Shown here in pieces: positions 18,941 through 25,701 of a DNA stretch of 64,000 nt (positions are counted from its first letter, which is position 1; the number at the start of each line of letters is the position of its first letter). Under the pieces are notes generated by a model. It searched no databases. It saw nothing but the letters and a program-made list of their open reading frames with translations, and had not been told where the DNA came from. The DNA is from Neobacillus niacini (GTDB lineage Bacteria > Bacillota > Bacilli > Bacillales > Cytobacillaceae). The stretch is taken from assembly GCF_000759675.1 (NCBI RefSeq), contig NZ_BAWM01000020.1:109138-173137 (forward strand), in the 5' to 3' direction. The position numbers and the translations under genes were made by a program.

Positions 18941-20672
18941 CGAATATCGCAATTATAATGTGAGCCTATCAGGAGTGGAAAACACTTCCGATGGGCTTTT
19001 TTGTCGTGGAATTGTAAACAAGCCAGGCAAATGGTCTCACCAATTAACAACTCGTGATGGCAAAAAGTTCATTGAACGAATTATGCCAAACACATTTGCA
19101 AAAGCGCTCAAACGCAATAACGTGGTTGATCTATTGGCTGAACATGACAAAGAAAAACTTTTAGCAAGTACACAAAACGGCTCTTTAACATTAACCGAAA
19201 CTGCTGATGGTTTGCTGATGAATGCTAAATTGTCTGAAACCGATTATGGCAAAAGGTATCACACATGGATTAAAGACGGTTTAGTGCCTGATATGTCTTT
19301 TGGTTTCAAAGTTTTGAAAGACAGCTGGGAGAAATTGAATGACGGAACTTACAAACGCTCAATCACAGATTTAGCGTTATTTGAAGTTTCTGCTGTTCGT
19401 CAAGGAGCTTATTCAGATGGAGCAATTTCAGCCAGGTCTTTGAAACCTGTTGATATTGAAATCCCAGAAATTGAAGAAAGGAATGTTCAATCAATGAACT
19501 ACGAATCAATGAGCCTTAAAGAATTAAGGCAAGAAAAACAAAAGTTGCTCAAAGACGCTAAACAAATGGCGGATATTGCAACTCTAGAAAACCGTGATTT
19601 AAACGGTTCTGAAAAATTACATGGTGAAATTCTTGCCGAAGAAATTCGGACAATTAACGAGCAAATTTTAAAGCTCGAAAAAAACCCTAAAGGAGATTCT
19701 ATTAAAATGACAAACTTAAATCTAGAACAAGAAATTCGTGCTACTGAGCAATTCATTCGTAAGCAAGATGGAGAAGAGCTACGTGCCTTAACTGCTTATG
19801 TAACTACTCCAGGACAAAACGCTGGTTCTTTCACTGTACCAGCAAATTTATCAGACTATATTGTTGAAAAAGTTTTTGAAGTTGCGCCATTATTTTCTCG
19901 CACTAAAAACTTCACACCTGCTAACGGATTTTTAGACATCCTACGTGAACAAGACCTTGGTGCAGACGGTGTTTTCATTGGTGAAATGAGTACATTTAGC
20001 CCAGCTGATTTCACACTTGATAAAGTTCGTCTTGAGCAAAAACGTGTTGCTACTGGTATTGAACTTTCTCAACATTTAGTAAATGATAGCGGAATCGACA
20101 TTGTTAATTATGCTGTCAATGTTATGTCTCGCCGTATCGGTATGGCACTTGATAAAAAAATTCTAACTGGTGTTGTAGCTAACAACGAATTTGAAGGTTT
20201 GCTTAACGCAGTATCTGTTACAACTCCTGTAACTGCTGCTACAATTTCAAGCATTACTATTGACAACTTGCTTGACCTTTACAATTCAATGAATCCTGAA
20301 TATGTTGGTGGAGCTATTTGGGCAGTATCTCGTCCTACATTCAACATGATTTCTAAACTTACAGATGCTGATGGTAGATATCATTTAGTACGTGATATTA
20401 CTGAAAGCGGTCCTGTTTACCGTTTATTTGGTCAACCAGTCGTTATCAACGAAGCAATGCCTAACGTAGCTGCTGGTGCTAAGTCAGTATTCTTCGGAAA
20501 CCTTTCTGAAGGTTATGCTACAATGATTAAAAAAGGTTTAGAGTTAAAACATATCACTGGTGATACAACTCAAGCTGTTCGTGGTTCACACTTGCTATTG
20601 CTTGACGGTTATATGGACGGTAAAGTTCTTAACCCTAACGCATTGCGTTTCATGAAACATCCAGCATCTTAA
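18933..20672 (+). CDS. Fused HK97-type prohead protease and major capsid protein
   Basis: 579 residues. Residues about 1-160 form a U35-type prohead protease (His in LLAEHDKEKLL, Ser in VPDMSFGFKVL). Residues 195-255 are a helical delta/scaffold-like region (LKELRQEKQKLLKDAKQ). From about residue 259 onward it is an HK97-fold major capsid protein (AGSFTVPANLSDYIVEKV, TGIELSQHLVNDSG, FGQPVVINEAMP). Start ATG at 18933 follows GGAGGAACAAACCAAA. An internal ATG at 19707 with its own ribosome binding site could produce free capsid protein. Confidence 0.9.
   Translation: MNNEYRNYNVSLSGVENTSDGLFCRGIVNKPGKWSHQLTTRDGKKFIERIMPNTFAKALKRNNVVDLLAEHDKEKLLASTQNGSLTLTETADGLLMNAKLSETDYGKRYHTWIKDGLVPDMSFGFKVLKDSWEKLNDGTYKRSITDLALFEVSAVRQGAYSDGAISARSLKPVDIEIPEIEERNVQSMNYESMSLKELRQEKQKLLKDAKQMADIATLENRDLNGSEKLHGEILAEEIRTINEQILKLEKNPKGDSIKMTNLNLEQEIRATEQFIRKQDGEELRALTAYVTTPGQNAGSFTVPANLSDYIVEKVFEVAPLFSRTKNFTPANGFLDILREQDLGADGVFIGEMSTFSPADFTLDKVRLEQKRVATGIELSQHLVNDSGIDIVNYAVNVMSRRIGMALDKKILTGVVANNEFEGLLNAVSVTTPVTAATISSITIDNLLDLYNSMNPEYVGGAIWAVSRPTFNMISKLTDADGRYHLVRDITESGPVYRLFGQPVVINEAMPNVAAGAKSVFFGNLSEGYATMIKKGLELKHITGDTTQAVRGSHLLLLDGYMDGKVLNPNALRFMKHPAS
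19690..19709 (+). promoter_or_regulatory. Internal ribosome binding site for free capsid protein
   Basis: AAAGGAG (19689-19695 region) followed 11 bases later by in-frame ATG (19707-19709), at the junction between the delta-domain linker and the capsid domain. Translation from here gives a 321-residue capsid protein. Confidence 0.6.
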
Positions 20673-20684
20673 TCTTAAAACTTA

Positions 20685-20726
20685 TGGAGTTCGGGTCTGC
20701 TAACGCAGATCCAACTCTTTTTTTTA
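20685..20726 (+). terminator. Terminator after the capsid gene
   Basis: AGTT-GGGTCTGC / GCAGATCC-AACT stem with a 4-base loop and eight T. Confidence 0.85.
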
Positions 20727-20762
20727 TTTGTACGCTAAAATAACGAAAGAAGGAAAATTAAA

Positions 20763-21314
20763 ATGGTTAAAAAACGTCTTGGTGGATTTAAAAATATTCA
20801 CGTTGCTCCTTTGACAGGTTCAACATACGGAACACCTGTTAAAATCGAAGGTGCAAAATCAATCGAAGCTGAATTATCTTACGAGCAAGTTCAGTTTTAC
20901 GCTGACAACGCTATCGACTATAATGATTTTGTTTTCAATGGCGGAGAAGGAACTTTAACAATTTCTGGTTTAACAATTCAAGAATATAACACATTGTTCG
21001 GTGCTACTGTAAACGCTGGTGGCGTGTTAGTTAAATCAACTGACGTAGCTCCTGAGTTAGCGATTCTATTTGAACGCAATAAATTGGGTAGCAATTTTAA
21101 AACTTTATATGCAATTTATGCTGTTAAATTCGCTCCCCCAGCTATTTCCGCTCAAACATTAGAAGGTGGAGTTGAAGAAGAAACAGTTGAGCTTACGTTC
21201 ACAGTTCGTGCTCTAGAAGATGCCAGCGTGTTTTACATGGTAGATTCGGAAACAGCTCCAGCTTTACAAGTTACTGATTGGTATTCAACTGTGCAAAAAC
21301 CTGAAACGGTTTAA
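20763..21314 (+). CDS. Phage major tail (tube) protein, phi13-like
   Basis: 183 residues, beta-rich. It resembles the phi13/TP901-type major tail protein family: KNIHVAPLTGSTYGTP at the N-terminus, SYEQVQFYADN, and a C-terminal beta region (EETVELTFTVRALED). It would polymerise into the tail tube of a siphovirus. ATG at 20763 follows AAGAAGGAAAATTAAA. It is bracketed by terminators and is the only tail gene in the element; chaperone, tape measure and tail-tip genes are absent. Confidence 0.75.
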   Translation: MVKKRLGGFKNIHVAPLTGSTYGTPVKIEGAKSIEAELSYEQVQFYADNAIDYNDFVFNGGEGTLTISGLTIQEYNTLFGATVNAGGVLVKSTDVAPELAILFERNKLGSNFKTLYAIYAVKFAPPAISAQTLEGGVEEETVELTFTVRALEDASVFYMVDSETAPALQVTDWYSTVQKPETV

Positions 21315-21323
21315 TAATTAAAT

Positions 21324-21355
21324 GGAGTGCTTTCACGAGTGCTCCGTCTTTTTTT
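21324..21355 (+). terminator. Terminator after the tail gene
   Basis: Eight-pair stem GGAGTGCT / AGTGCTCC (two wobbles) followed by a run of T. Confidence 0.75.
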
Positions 21356-21475
21356 ATTGGTAAAATTGATATTTTACTGTGTATAAAGTCTGCATGGTTC
21401 AACGGTTTGCTAACTTACTTTTCATCAAGCAGTGTATATATACAATAGGGAAGTTTACAAGCTTATTAATGTATT

Positions 21476-21531
21476 TAGCGAGAGATACGCTAAAATCCGC
21501 TCAACTTTATGTTGGGCGGTCTATTTTTTTT
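21476..21531 (+). terminator. Terminator in the post-tail gap
   Basis: TAGCG/CGCTA hairpin, then CCGCTCAAC/GTTGGGCGG with a 5-base loop and eight T. Confidence 0.75.
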
Positions 21532-21658
21532 GGTTTCTTTCCTTACCATTTTTATTAAAACAATATAATAAGTAATAAGAAGGGAGTGAAAACCGAAGCA
21601 TATTTCCTTGTATTGTATTTTGTTGTGACACACTTAAATTAAATAGCCTAAAACCTTG

Positions 21659-21697
21659 AACAGCTACCTTCTCGTAAAGAATTGGTGCTGTTTTTTT
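21659..21697 (+). terminator. Second terminator in the post-tail gap
   Basis: AACAGC...GCTGTT stem, with inner ACC/GGT pairing, and seven T. Confidence 0.65.
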
Positions 21698-21764
21698 ATT
21701 TATATATTCGTTATATAGTTCCTGTGTTTTTTCTATATAGGTTCTATACCTCAGCCAGTTTCTT

Positions 21765-22001
21765 TTATATCAACCCTACGCCTGAACTATCTATTTTCTG
21801 CATCTCCTTTGCTTTAGCTTCAGCTTCCCATGATTCGATACGTTCTTGGTGAGCTCTCCAACCGCCAGTGCTTTCAAAATGCTCTAGCTTTTCTTCCATA
21901 ACTGGGTCGACTATCAGAATGGCATTAAACATCTGATACGCAATAGCAACAAATAAAAATACGGTTATTAATGTCATAGCAATTAATTTAAGTTTGTTCA
22001 C
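21765..22001 (-). CDS. 78-residue single-TM protein under the palindrome operator
   Basis: Starts at GTG 22001 after AAAGGGTGAGCAACA. N-terminal membrane helix (KLIAMTLITVFLFVAIAYQMF) followed by a charged helical domain (EEKLEHFESTGGWRAHQERIESWEAEAK). Not recognised. The 18-bp palindrome ends 20 bases upstream of its start codon, exactly as for the 16030-16728 gene, which suggests coordinated control. Isolated on the minus strand. Confidence 0.6.
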   Translation of the reverse strand: MNKLKLIAMTLITVFLFVAIAYQMFNAILIVDPVMEEKLEHFESTGGWRAHQERIESWEAEAKAKEMQKIDSSGVGLI

Positions 22002-22020
22002 TGTTGCTCACCCTTTAAAA

Positions 22021-22038
22021 TTGAATATTAATATTCAA
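22021..22038. promoter_or_regulatory. 18-bp perfect palindrome, copy 3
   Basis: Identical to copies 1 and 2. It lies between the divergent 78-residue protein gene and the promoter of the RNA candidate at 22076, 2 bases from that promoter's -35 position, so it could control both. Confidence 0.8.
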
Positions 22039-22040
22039 TT

Positions 22041-22069
22041 AGTAGTTTCATAATTTTATATGGTATAAT
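22041..22069 (+). promoter_or_regulatory. Extended -10 promoter of the RNA candidate
   Basis: TGGTATAAT (TATAAT at 22064-22069, TGn present) with a weak -35 (AGTAGT, 17-base spacer). The predicted start at about 22076 coincides with the first base of the RNA's closing stem. Confidence 0.7.
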
Positions 22070-22075
22070 ATGGTT

Positions 22076-22345
22076 GTGCTTGCACCGTGAGTGTCGATGA
22101 GGTCTGGACCGAAAATGTCCTGTCAAGGGGCATTAGTAGCTCTAAGTACTGCCTCGTCAAAGAGGTGTAATCGTCCCAATGTTGGAAATTGACATTAAAA
22201 TTAATGTAAAAATTCCCGTTGCCATCATTGAAATACTTTGGGCAATATCGAACTTGTTTCTATGATGAGAGCAAGCACACTGCCTTTGAGCCAAAGCAAA
22301 GAGACCTTGGCTAGTCACTCCCTTTAACAAGGAGTGACTTTTCTA
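22076..22345 (+). ncRNA. Candidate structured non-coding RNA, about 270 nt
   Basis: No ORF. The 5' end pairs with a distant segment in a perfect 9-bp stem (22075-22083 with 22271-22279). Inside are GGAC/GTCC, GGGGC-AGTA/TACT-GCCTC (22127-22156), ACATTA/TAATGT (near 22191-22206) and an H-type pseudoknot: stem 1 22219-22222 with 22242-22245, stem 2 22223-22233 with 22257-22267 (10 of 11 pairs). Then AGCCAA/TTGGCT and a 9-bp terminator stem (AGTCACTCC/GGAGTGACT) with TTTTCT. No plus-strand gene follows until clpP, so it is not a riboswitch. Not a family I recognise. Confidence 0.65.
22313..22345 (+). terminator. Terminator of the RNA candidate
   Basis: Perfect 9-bp stem AGTCACTCC / GGAGTGACT then TTTTCT; it just overlaps the end of the convergent initiator gene. 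Confidence 0.8.
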
Positions 22346-23206
22346 TTGATTTAACCAATCGTAATATGGAATTTCACCAGTGCTGCTTAAATGAGTTTTT
22401 CCGTTTTTCAAATCGACTTTATGAGCGATGTTCTTAAGTGAAGCGTAAGCATAGGATTTAATCTTATCTGCTGGAACTCGTATGTAGGCTTCATCTTCAA
22501 TCTTTTCATTAACGAATGTTTCAATTAATGTGAGCCATTGTTGTTTACTCCATCTGCTGGGTGCAAATTCACTGTAGCAAGAATTACAGGCGTCAATTAA
22601 AGAAATTTTAAATTGAATAGGATTTAAAAAGTTGTTAATGCCTTGTAAATTAACAAATGTTTCTTTCTCTTTATTTTGTTTTTCTTTGTTTGTTTCTAAT
22701 ACTTTATTTAATAGGTGTTCGTTTTCAACAGTTGAATTTGAACAATTGATTTTGAACTGTTCAAAATCGACAATTGAAGAAACCACAATTTCAGGATTAT
22801 CAGTTTTTTTGAATTGTTGATTTTCACCAATTGAAATCAAATGCGTAAAGCTTTCCGATATAGCGATTATTTTAAACCCACCTTGATTTACCTCGGCAAT
22901 CATATTTAAAACTTCACTGTCGTCAAAAGCTACGTCACTGACGTTGTAATAATACAAAGTCTTTTTACCGTCTCGATATTGGATAGTGACCCAGTACTTT
23001 TTCGCTTCCAATTCTTTAATTGCGTTTGTAATCGGTCCTCGTCCGAACTTGCTGTACAATTGCATTTTAGAAATTACCCAAGTATCAGGTAATGACATTA
23101 AATGAGCGATTAAACCAATGCTTCTAACGTCCTCAAGTTGTTGAAGTGCTCCGTTATGGATCTGTGCGTAATCAGTTGTCTTCCTTCGTTTAATAATTCC
23201 ATTCAT
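22343..23206 (-). CDS. Phage/plasmid-type replication initiator (HTH, DnaD-like)
   Basis: 287 residues. The N-terminal winged helix (ALQQLEDVRSIGLIAHLMSL, MQLYSKFGRGPITNAIKELE) is the type seen in replisome organisers; the C-terminal tail IPYYDWLNQ matches the PFYNWLE ending common in these proteins. A polar linker lies between (residues about 150-190). ATG at 23206 follows AAAGGGAGAATTTCATA. Directly downstream of the integrase on the same strand. The leader holds strong hairpins and an opposing promoter, suggesting RNA-based copy control. Confidence 0.7.
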   Translation of the reverse strand: MNGIIKRRKTTDYAQIHNGALQQLEDVRSIGLIAHLMSLPDTWVISKMQLYSKFGRGPITNAIKELEAKKYWVTIQYRDGKKTLYYYNVSDVAFDDSEVLNMIAEVNQGGFKIIAISESFTHLISIGENQQFKKTDNPEIVVSSIVDFEQFKINCSNSTVENEHLLNKVLETNKEKQNKEKETFVNLQGINNFLNPIQFKISLIDACNSCYSEFAPSRWSKQQWLTLIETFVNEKIEDEAYIRVPADKIKSYAYASLKNIAHKVDLKNGKTHLSSTGEIPYYDWLNQ

Positions 23207-23222
23207 TATGAAATTCTCCCTT

Positions 23223-23251
23223 TAGACTTCATCAAGCAAACTTGCTATAAT
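23223..23251 (+). promoter_or_regulatory. Opposing promoter in the initiator leader
   Basis: TAGACT (23223-23228) - 17 bases - TATAAT (23246-23251), directed away from the initiator gene. Confidence 0.6.
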
Positions 23252-23257
23252 GAAGTT

Positions 23258-23316
23258 GTTATTTTTTTAAGAAACGTTCCCTTAGGTCGGCAAACTGTTG
23301 GGGAACGTTTCTTTTT
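23258..23316 (+). ncRNA. Candidate countertranscript RNA, about 60 nt
   Basis: From the promoter above to a terminator stem GAAACGTTCCC / GGGAACGTTTC (23271-23281, 23301-23311) with TTTTT. It encodes nothing and is fully complementary to the leader of the minus-strand initiator mRNA. This is the layout of antisense RNAs that control plasmid replication. Confidence 0.55.
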
Positions 23317-23371
23317 GTTTGTAAACTTTTAAATAGTAACACGAGCTCATAATTTTCTAAACTAGCATTAT

Positions 23372-24334
23372 TCAATCAAAACCTTGTTCGATGGCTAGTT
23401 CTAAATCTTTTCCGTATATTTCTACATATCGTTTTAGAATTTCTAATGATTGGTGACCTGAAAGCCTTTGTAAAACGAAAATATTTGTACCAGCTTCAAC
23501 TTTCAATCGACAAAATGTCCTTCTGAACGCATGAGGACTCACAGCCACTTGCTTTTCGACCCCTGTTTCTCTTCCGTAATGTTTCAATCGCTCCTGAACA
23601 GTTCGTGCTCCTAAAGGTTGATTCTCAATATTAATGAATAATAAATCGTGATCTAATGCTCCACGTTCCTCGATGTATGCTTTCAACACTTGTTTTAATC
23701 GGTTTGTGAGTGGTATTCGCCTTGCATATCGGTTTTTAGCTCGTTGAACATTGATTGCTCCCTTCCCATCAAATGAAACGTCTTGTACCTTCAGTGACGT
23801 TAGCTCTGTCAATCTCACCCCAGTGTGTGCTAGGGTCAACATAAGTGTAAGGTCACGCAAACCAACAAAGCTTGATACATCTGGTGTGTTAAGCAAACGT
23901 TTTAATTGCTGTTTACTAAGTGTTGCTCCTACTTCGTGCCTTTTCTTTAATTGCTGGATTCCATCGAATGGATTAGCGTTTATATACTTTTTTCTTAGGC
24001 AATAATTGAAGAATGTCCTACCAGCTCGTAATCGTGAGTTAATGGTGTTTATTGCTCGTCCTAGTCCTTGCTGGTACTCAATGAAATTTTCAATGTGAAC
24101 AGTATTTATTTTTCTAATGTCTGAAAGTGGGACAGTTATTTCAGCAAAAGCTCTACCGATTTGCTTTAATTCTTTTTGATAAAATTTCACTGTTTCTGAG
24201 GACAATCCTTTAATACGACAATGCTTGAAAAATTCTATAGTAGCTTTTTGAAATGATGAAGTTTGCTCAATTTCTTCTAGCGTGGTTTCTAGTTTTTGAG
24301 CGAGTGAAGTGGTGACGGTATTTCTTCGTTTCAT
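23372..24334 (-). CDS. int: Tyrosine recombinase (integrase)
   Basis: 320 residues. N-terminal SAM-like core-binding domain (residues about 28-120, EFFKHCRIKGLSSETVKFYQ) and C-terminal catalytic domain with Arg in HTGVRLTEL, His-x-x-Arg in HAFRRTFC, His in LSGHQSLEIL and the tyrosine in KRYVEIYG. All catalytic positions are present. ATG at 24334 follows GGGGAGGTTTAGCC. It sits 178 bases from attR, so it should catalyse integration at tRNA-Arg. No separate AP2 arm-binding domain is obvious. Confidence 0.93.
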   Translation of the reverse strand: MKRRNTVTTSLAQKLETTLEEIEQTSSFQKATIEFFKHCRIKGLSSETVKFYQKELKQIGRAFAEITVPLSDIRKINTVHIENFIEYQQGLGRAINTINSRLRAGRTFFNYCLRKKYINANPFDGIQQLKKRHEVGATLSKQQLKRLLNTPDVSSFVGLRDLTLMLTLAHTGVRLTELTSLKVQDVSFDGKGAINVQRAKNRYARRIPLTNRLKQVLKAYIEERGALDHDLLFINIENQPLGARTVQERLKHYGRETGVEKQVAVSPHAFRRTFCRLKVEAGTNIFVLQRLSGHQSLEILKRYVEIYGKDLELAIEQGFD

Positions 24335-24374
24335 GGCTAAACCTCCCCAAAAATATGGTTTGGTTCGCTTTTGT

Positions 24375-24396
24375 TTTCGTGGTAGCTTTCGTGGTA
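24375..24396. repeat. Candidate integrase arm sites
   Basis: Two identical 10-mers TTTCGTGGTA at 24375-24384 and 24387-24396, 12-base spacing, between the integrase start and attR. Confidence 0.5.
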
Positions 24397-24430
24397 TTTA
24401 TGTTTCATCTGTAGCCATTAAAAATGGACA

Positions 24431-24469
24431 CAAAAAATGCCACAAACGTTGATATAACGCTGGTGGCAT
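24431..24469 (-). terminator. Terminator shielding the integrase from the orphan tRNA promoter
   Basis: Minus-strand stem ATGCCAC / GTGGCAT, extended by AGCGTT / AACGTT, then six T. It lies between the attR tRNA fragment and the integrase gene. Confidence 0.8.
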
Positions 24470-24511
24470 AGTAAAGTTGATTTATGTAAATGTTTCGCTT
24501 GCTCTCGTCAA

Positions 24512-24539
24512 ATCCGTTGCACCACGAGCGCATATGTGC
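24512..24539. repeat. Right attachment repeat (attR) with 5' tRNA fragment
   Basis: 28 bases identical to 9182-9209; holds only the first 20 bases of tRNA-Arg. Confidence 0.93.
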
Positions 24540-24548
24540 GACTTATAT

Positions 24549-24577
24549 ATTATATTCCAATTCGTGAAACTTTGCAA
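24549..24577 (-). promoter_or_regulatory. Orphaned native tRNA-Arg promoter
   Basis: TTGCAA (24572-24577) - 17 bases - TATAAT (24549-24554) on the minus strand, with its start about 11 bases from the tRNA 5' end. In the integrated state it only transcribes the tRNA fragment and the first bases of the element. Confidence 0.85.
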
Positions 24578-24654
24578 GTAAGATAGGTTTAAAAAAGCCC
24601 TTAATGGTTATGCTGAAATAGGGAAAGTTGTCGAACAAATAGTAAGGCGAATTG

Positions 24655-24671
24655 TTTGACCTTAATTGACC
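24655..24671 (-). promoter_or_regulatory. CtsR operator
   Basis: Reads GGTCAAT-TAA-GGTCAAA on the minus strand, the tandem heptad recognised by CtsR. It overlaps the -35 of clpP. Confidence 0.88.
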
Positions 24672-24694
24672 ATCAGTGTATCATTAACTATACA
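24666..24694 (+). promoter_or_regulatory. Sigma-A promoter of clpP
   Basis: TTGACC (24666-24671) - 17 bases - TATACA (24689-24694), overlapped by the CtsR site. Confidence 0.65.
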
Positions 24695-24730
24695 TATTAA
24701 AATCTTTCATACTTAAAGGAGGAAGAAAAA

Positions 24731-25339
24731 ATGAATTTGATTCCTACAGTTATTGAACAAACAAACCGTGGAGAGAGAGCATACGACATCTATTCTCGTC
24801 TTTTAAAAGACCGGATTATTATGCTAGGCAGTGGTATTGATGATCATGTGGCTAACAGCATTGTAGCACAATTACTCTTCCTAGAAGCAGAAAACCCTGA
24901 AAAGGATATATCCATTTATATTAACAGCCCTGGCGGCAGCATTACAGCTGGTATGGCCATTTATGACACTATGCAGTTCATTAAGCCAGATGTTCAAACG
25001 ATTTGTATTGGTATGGCAGCATCAATGGGTGCTTTTTTACTTGCAGCAGGAACAAAAGGTAAACGTTATGCGTTACCAAATGCCGAAGTAATGATTCATC
25101 AGCCATTAGGCGGAGCACAAGGTCAAGCTACTGAGATTGAAATCGCAGCTAAGCGTATTTTATTCCTTCGTGAAAAATTGAATGGAATCTTATCAGAGCG
25201 TACTGGACAGCCTCTTGAAGTGATTCAAAAAGATACTGATCGCGATAACTTTATGACAGCTGAAAGAGCAAAAGAATACGGTCTTGTTGACCACATTATT
25301 ACACGAAGCCTTACAGAAGAAAAAAAGAAAGATAAGTAA
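24731..25339 (+). CDS. clpP: ATP-dependent Clp protease proteolytic subunit
   Basis: 202 residues. Forms the tetradecameric peptidase that works with ClpX, ClpC and ClpE in protein quality control and regulated proteolysis. Catalytic Ser in [11 protein letters not shown] (about residue 98), His in VMIHQPLGG (about 123) and Asp in DTDRDNFM (about 172) are all present. ATG at 24731 follows AAAGGAGGAAGAAAAA. Controlled by the CtsR operator upstream, so heat- and stress-inducible. A strong terminator follows. Confidence 0.98.
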   Translation: MNLIPTVIEQTNRGERAYDIYSRLLKDRIIMLGSGIDDHVANSIVAQLLFLEAENPEKDISIYINSPGGSITAGMAIYDTMQFIKPDVQTICIGMAASMGAFLLAAGTKGKRYALPNAEVMIHQPLGGAQGQATEIEIAAKRILFLREKLNGILSERTGQPLEVIQKDTDRDNFMTAERAKEYGLVDHIITRSLTEEKKKDK

Positions 25340-25345
25340 TTGGAA

Positions 25346-25375
25346 AGCAGCCGTCTTTTGCCGGCTGTTTTTTTA
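25346..25375 (+). terminator. Terminator of clpP
   Basis: CAGCCG / CGGCTG stem (25348-25353, 25362-25367) followed by seven T. Confidence 0.85.
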
Positions 25376-25380
25376 CACAA

Positions 25381-25417
25381 AAAAGAGTTTGGCCAATTTC
25401 GGGCTAAACTCTTTTTA
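25381..25417. terminator. Bidirectional terminator between clpP and crh
   Basis: AAAGAGTTT-GCC / GGC-AAACTCTTT stem with A and T flanks, just after the crh stop on the minus strand. Confidence 0.8.
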
Positions 25418-25419
25418 TT

Positions 25420-25677
25420 TTAATGTTCATTTTGAACAAAATTAGACAATGCATCGACTGCTCTTTCTTCATCATCACCATTTGCGACAATATTAACAAC
25501 TACACCTGAGCCGACAGCCAAGCTCATTAAGCCCATTATACTTTTCGCATTTACTTTTTTACCATCTTTCTCTAAAAAAATATCAGCTGAAAACCGGTTT
25601 GCTTCCTGAACAAATAATGCTGCTGGACGTGCCTGAAGACCTGTTTTCAATTTAACTTCAACTTGTTTCTCTATCAT
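25420..25677 (-). CDS. crh: Catabolite repression HPr-like protein Crh
   Basis: 85 residues, HPr fold. The active-site histidine of HPr is replaced by glutamine (TGLQARPAALFV), while the regulatory serine is kept (KSIMGLMSLA). This is diagnostic of Crh, which is phosphorylated only by HprK on Ser46 and then acts with CcpA. HprK and PpaX, which act on it, are encoded 17 kb away in this window. ATG at 25677 follows GAGGAATTTGTA; last gene of the nudix-rapZ-yvcK-whiA-crh unit. Confidence 0.95.
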   Translation of the reverse strand: MIEKQVEVKLKTGLQARPAALFVQEANRFSADIFLEKDGKKVNAKSIMGLMSLAVGSGVVVNIVANGDDEERAVDALSNFVQNEH

Positions 25678-25701
25678 TACAAATTCCTCCTCATGTTTTT
25701 T

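Larger units (their letters stand above)
21356..21764 (+). other. Non-coding region with two more terminators
   Basis: No convincing gene in about 400 bases. Holds TAGCG/CGCTA plus CCGCTCAAC/GTTGGGCGG with eight T (21476-21531) and ACAGC-ACC/GGT-GCTGT with seven T (21659-21697). Sequences like GTGTATA recur at 21374, 21433 and 16816. Either short untranslated transcripts or the scars of lost tail genes. Confidence 0.5.
9182..24539. mobile_element. Integrated 15.33-kb phage-satellite-like element in tRNA-Arg
   Basis: Bounded by identical 28-base repeats at 9182-9209 and 24512-24539; one repeat plus the interior is 15,330 bases. Contents: tyrosine integrase next to the right end, a replication initiator, an iteron-type origin candidate, small regulatory proteins, HNH-type endonucleases, portal, protease-capsid fusion and one tail-tube gene. 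Large terminase, connectors, tape measure, tail tip and lysis genes are not visible. The size, the tRNA target and the partial virion gene set fit a capsid-encoding satellite (cf-PICI-like) or a reduced prophage. The DNA is visibly more AT-rich than the flanks. Confidence 0.9.

Noticed and set aside
21590..21657. 18-codon ORF after AAGAAGGGAGTG
   Set aside because: The GTG overlaps the presumed ribosome binding site and the product is too short to support.
22075..22279. Retron-like RNA (paired ends like a1/a2)
   Set aside because: No reverse transcriptase gene anywhere in the element; the pairing is better explained as a closing stem.
22076..22345. Riboswitch or T-box leader
   Set aside because: No plus-strand gene follows until clpP, which has its own promoter and CtsR site.
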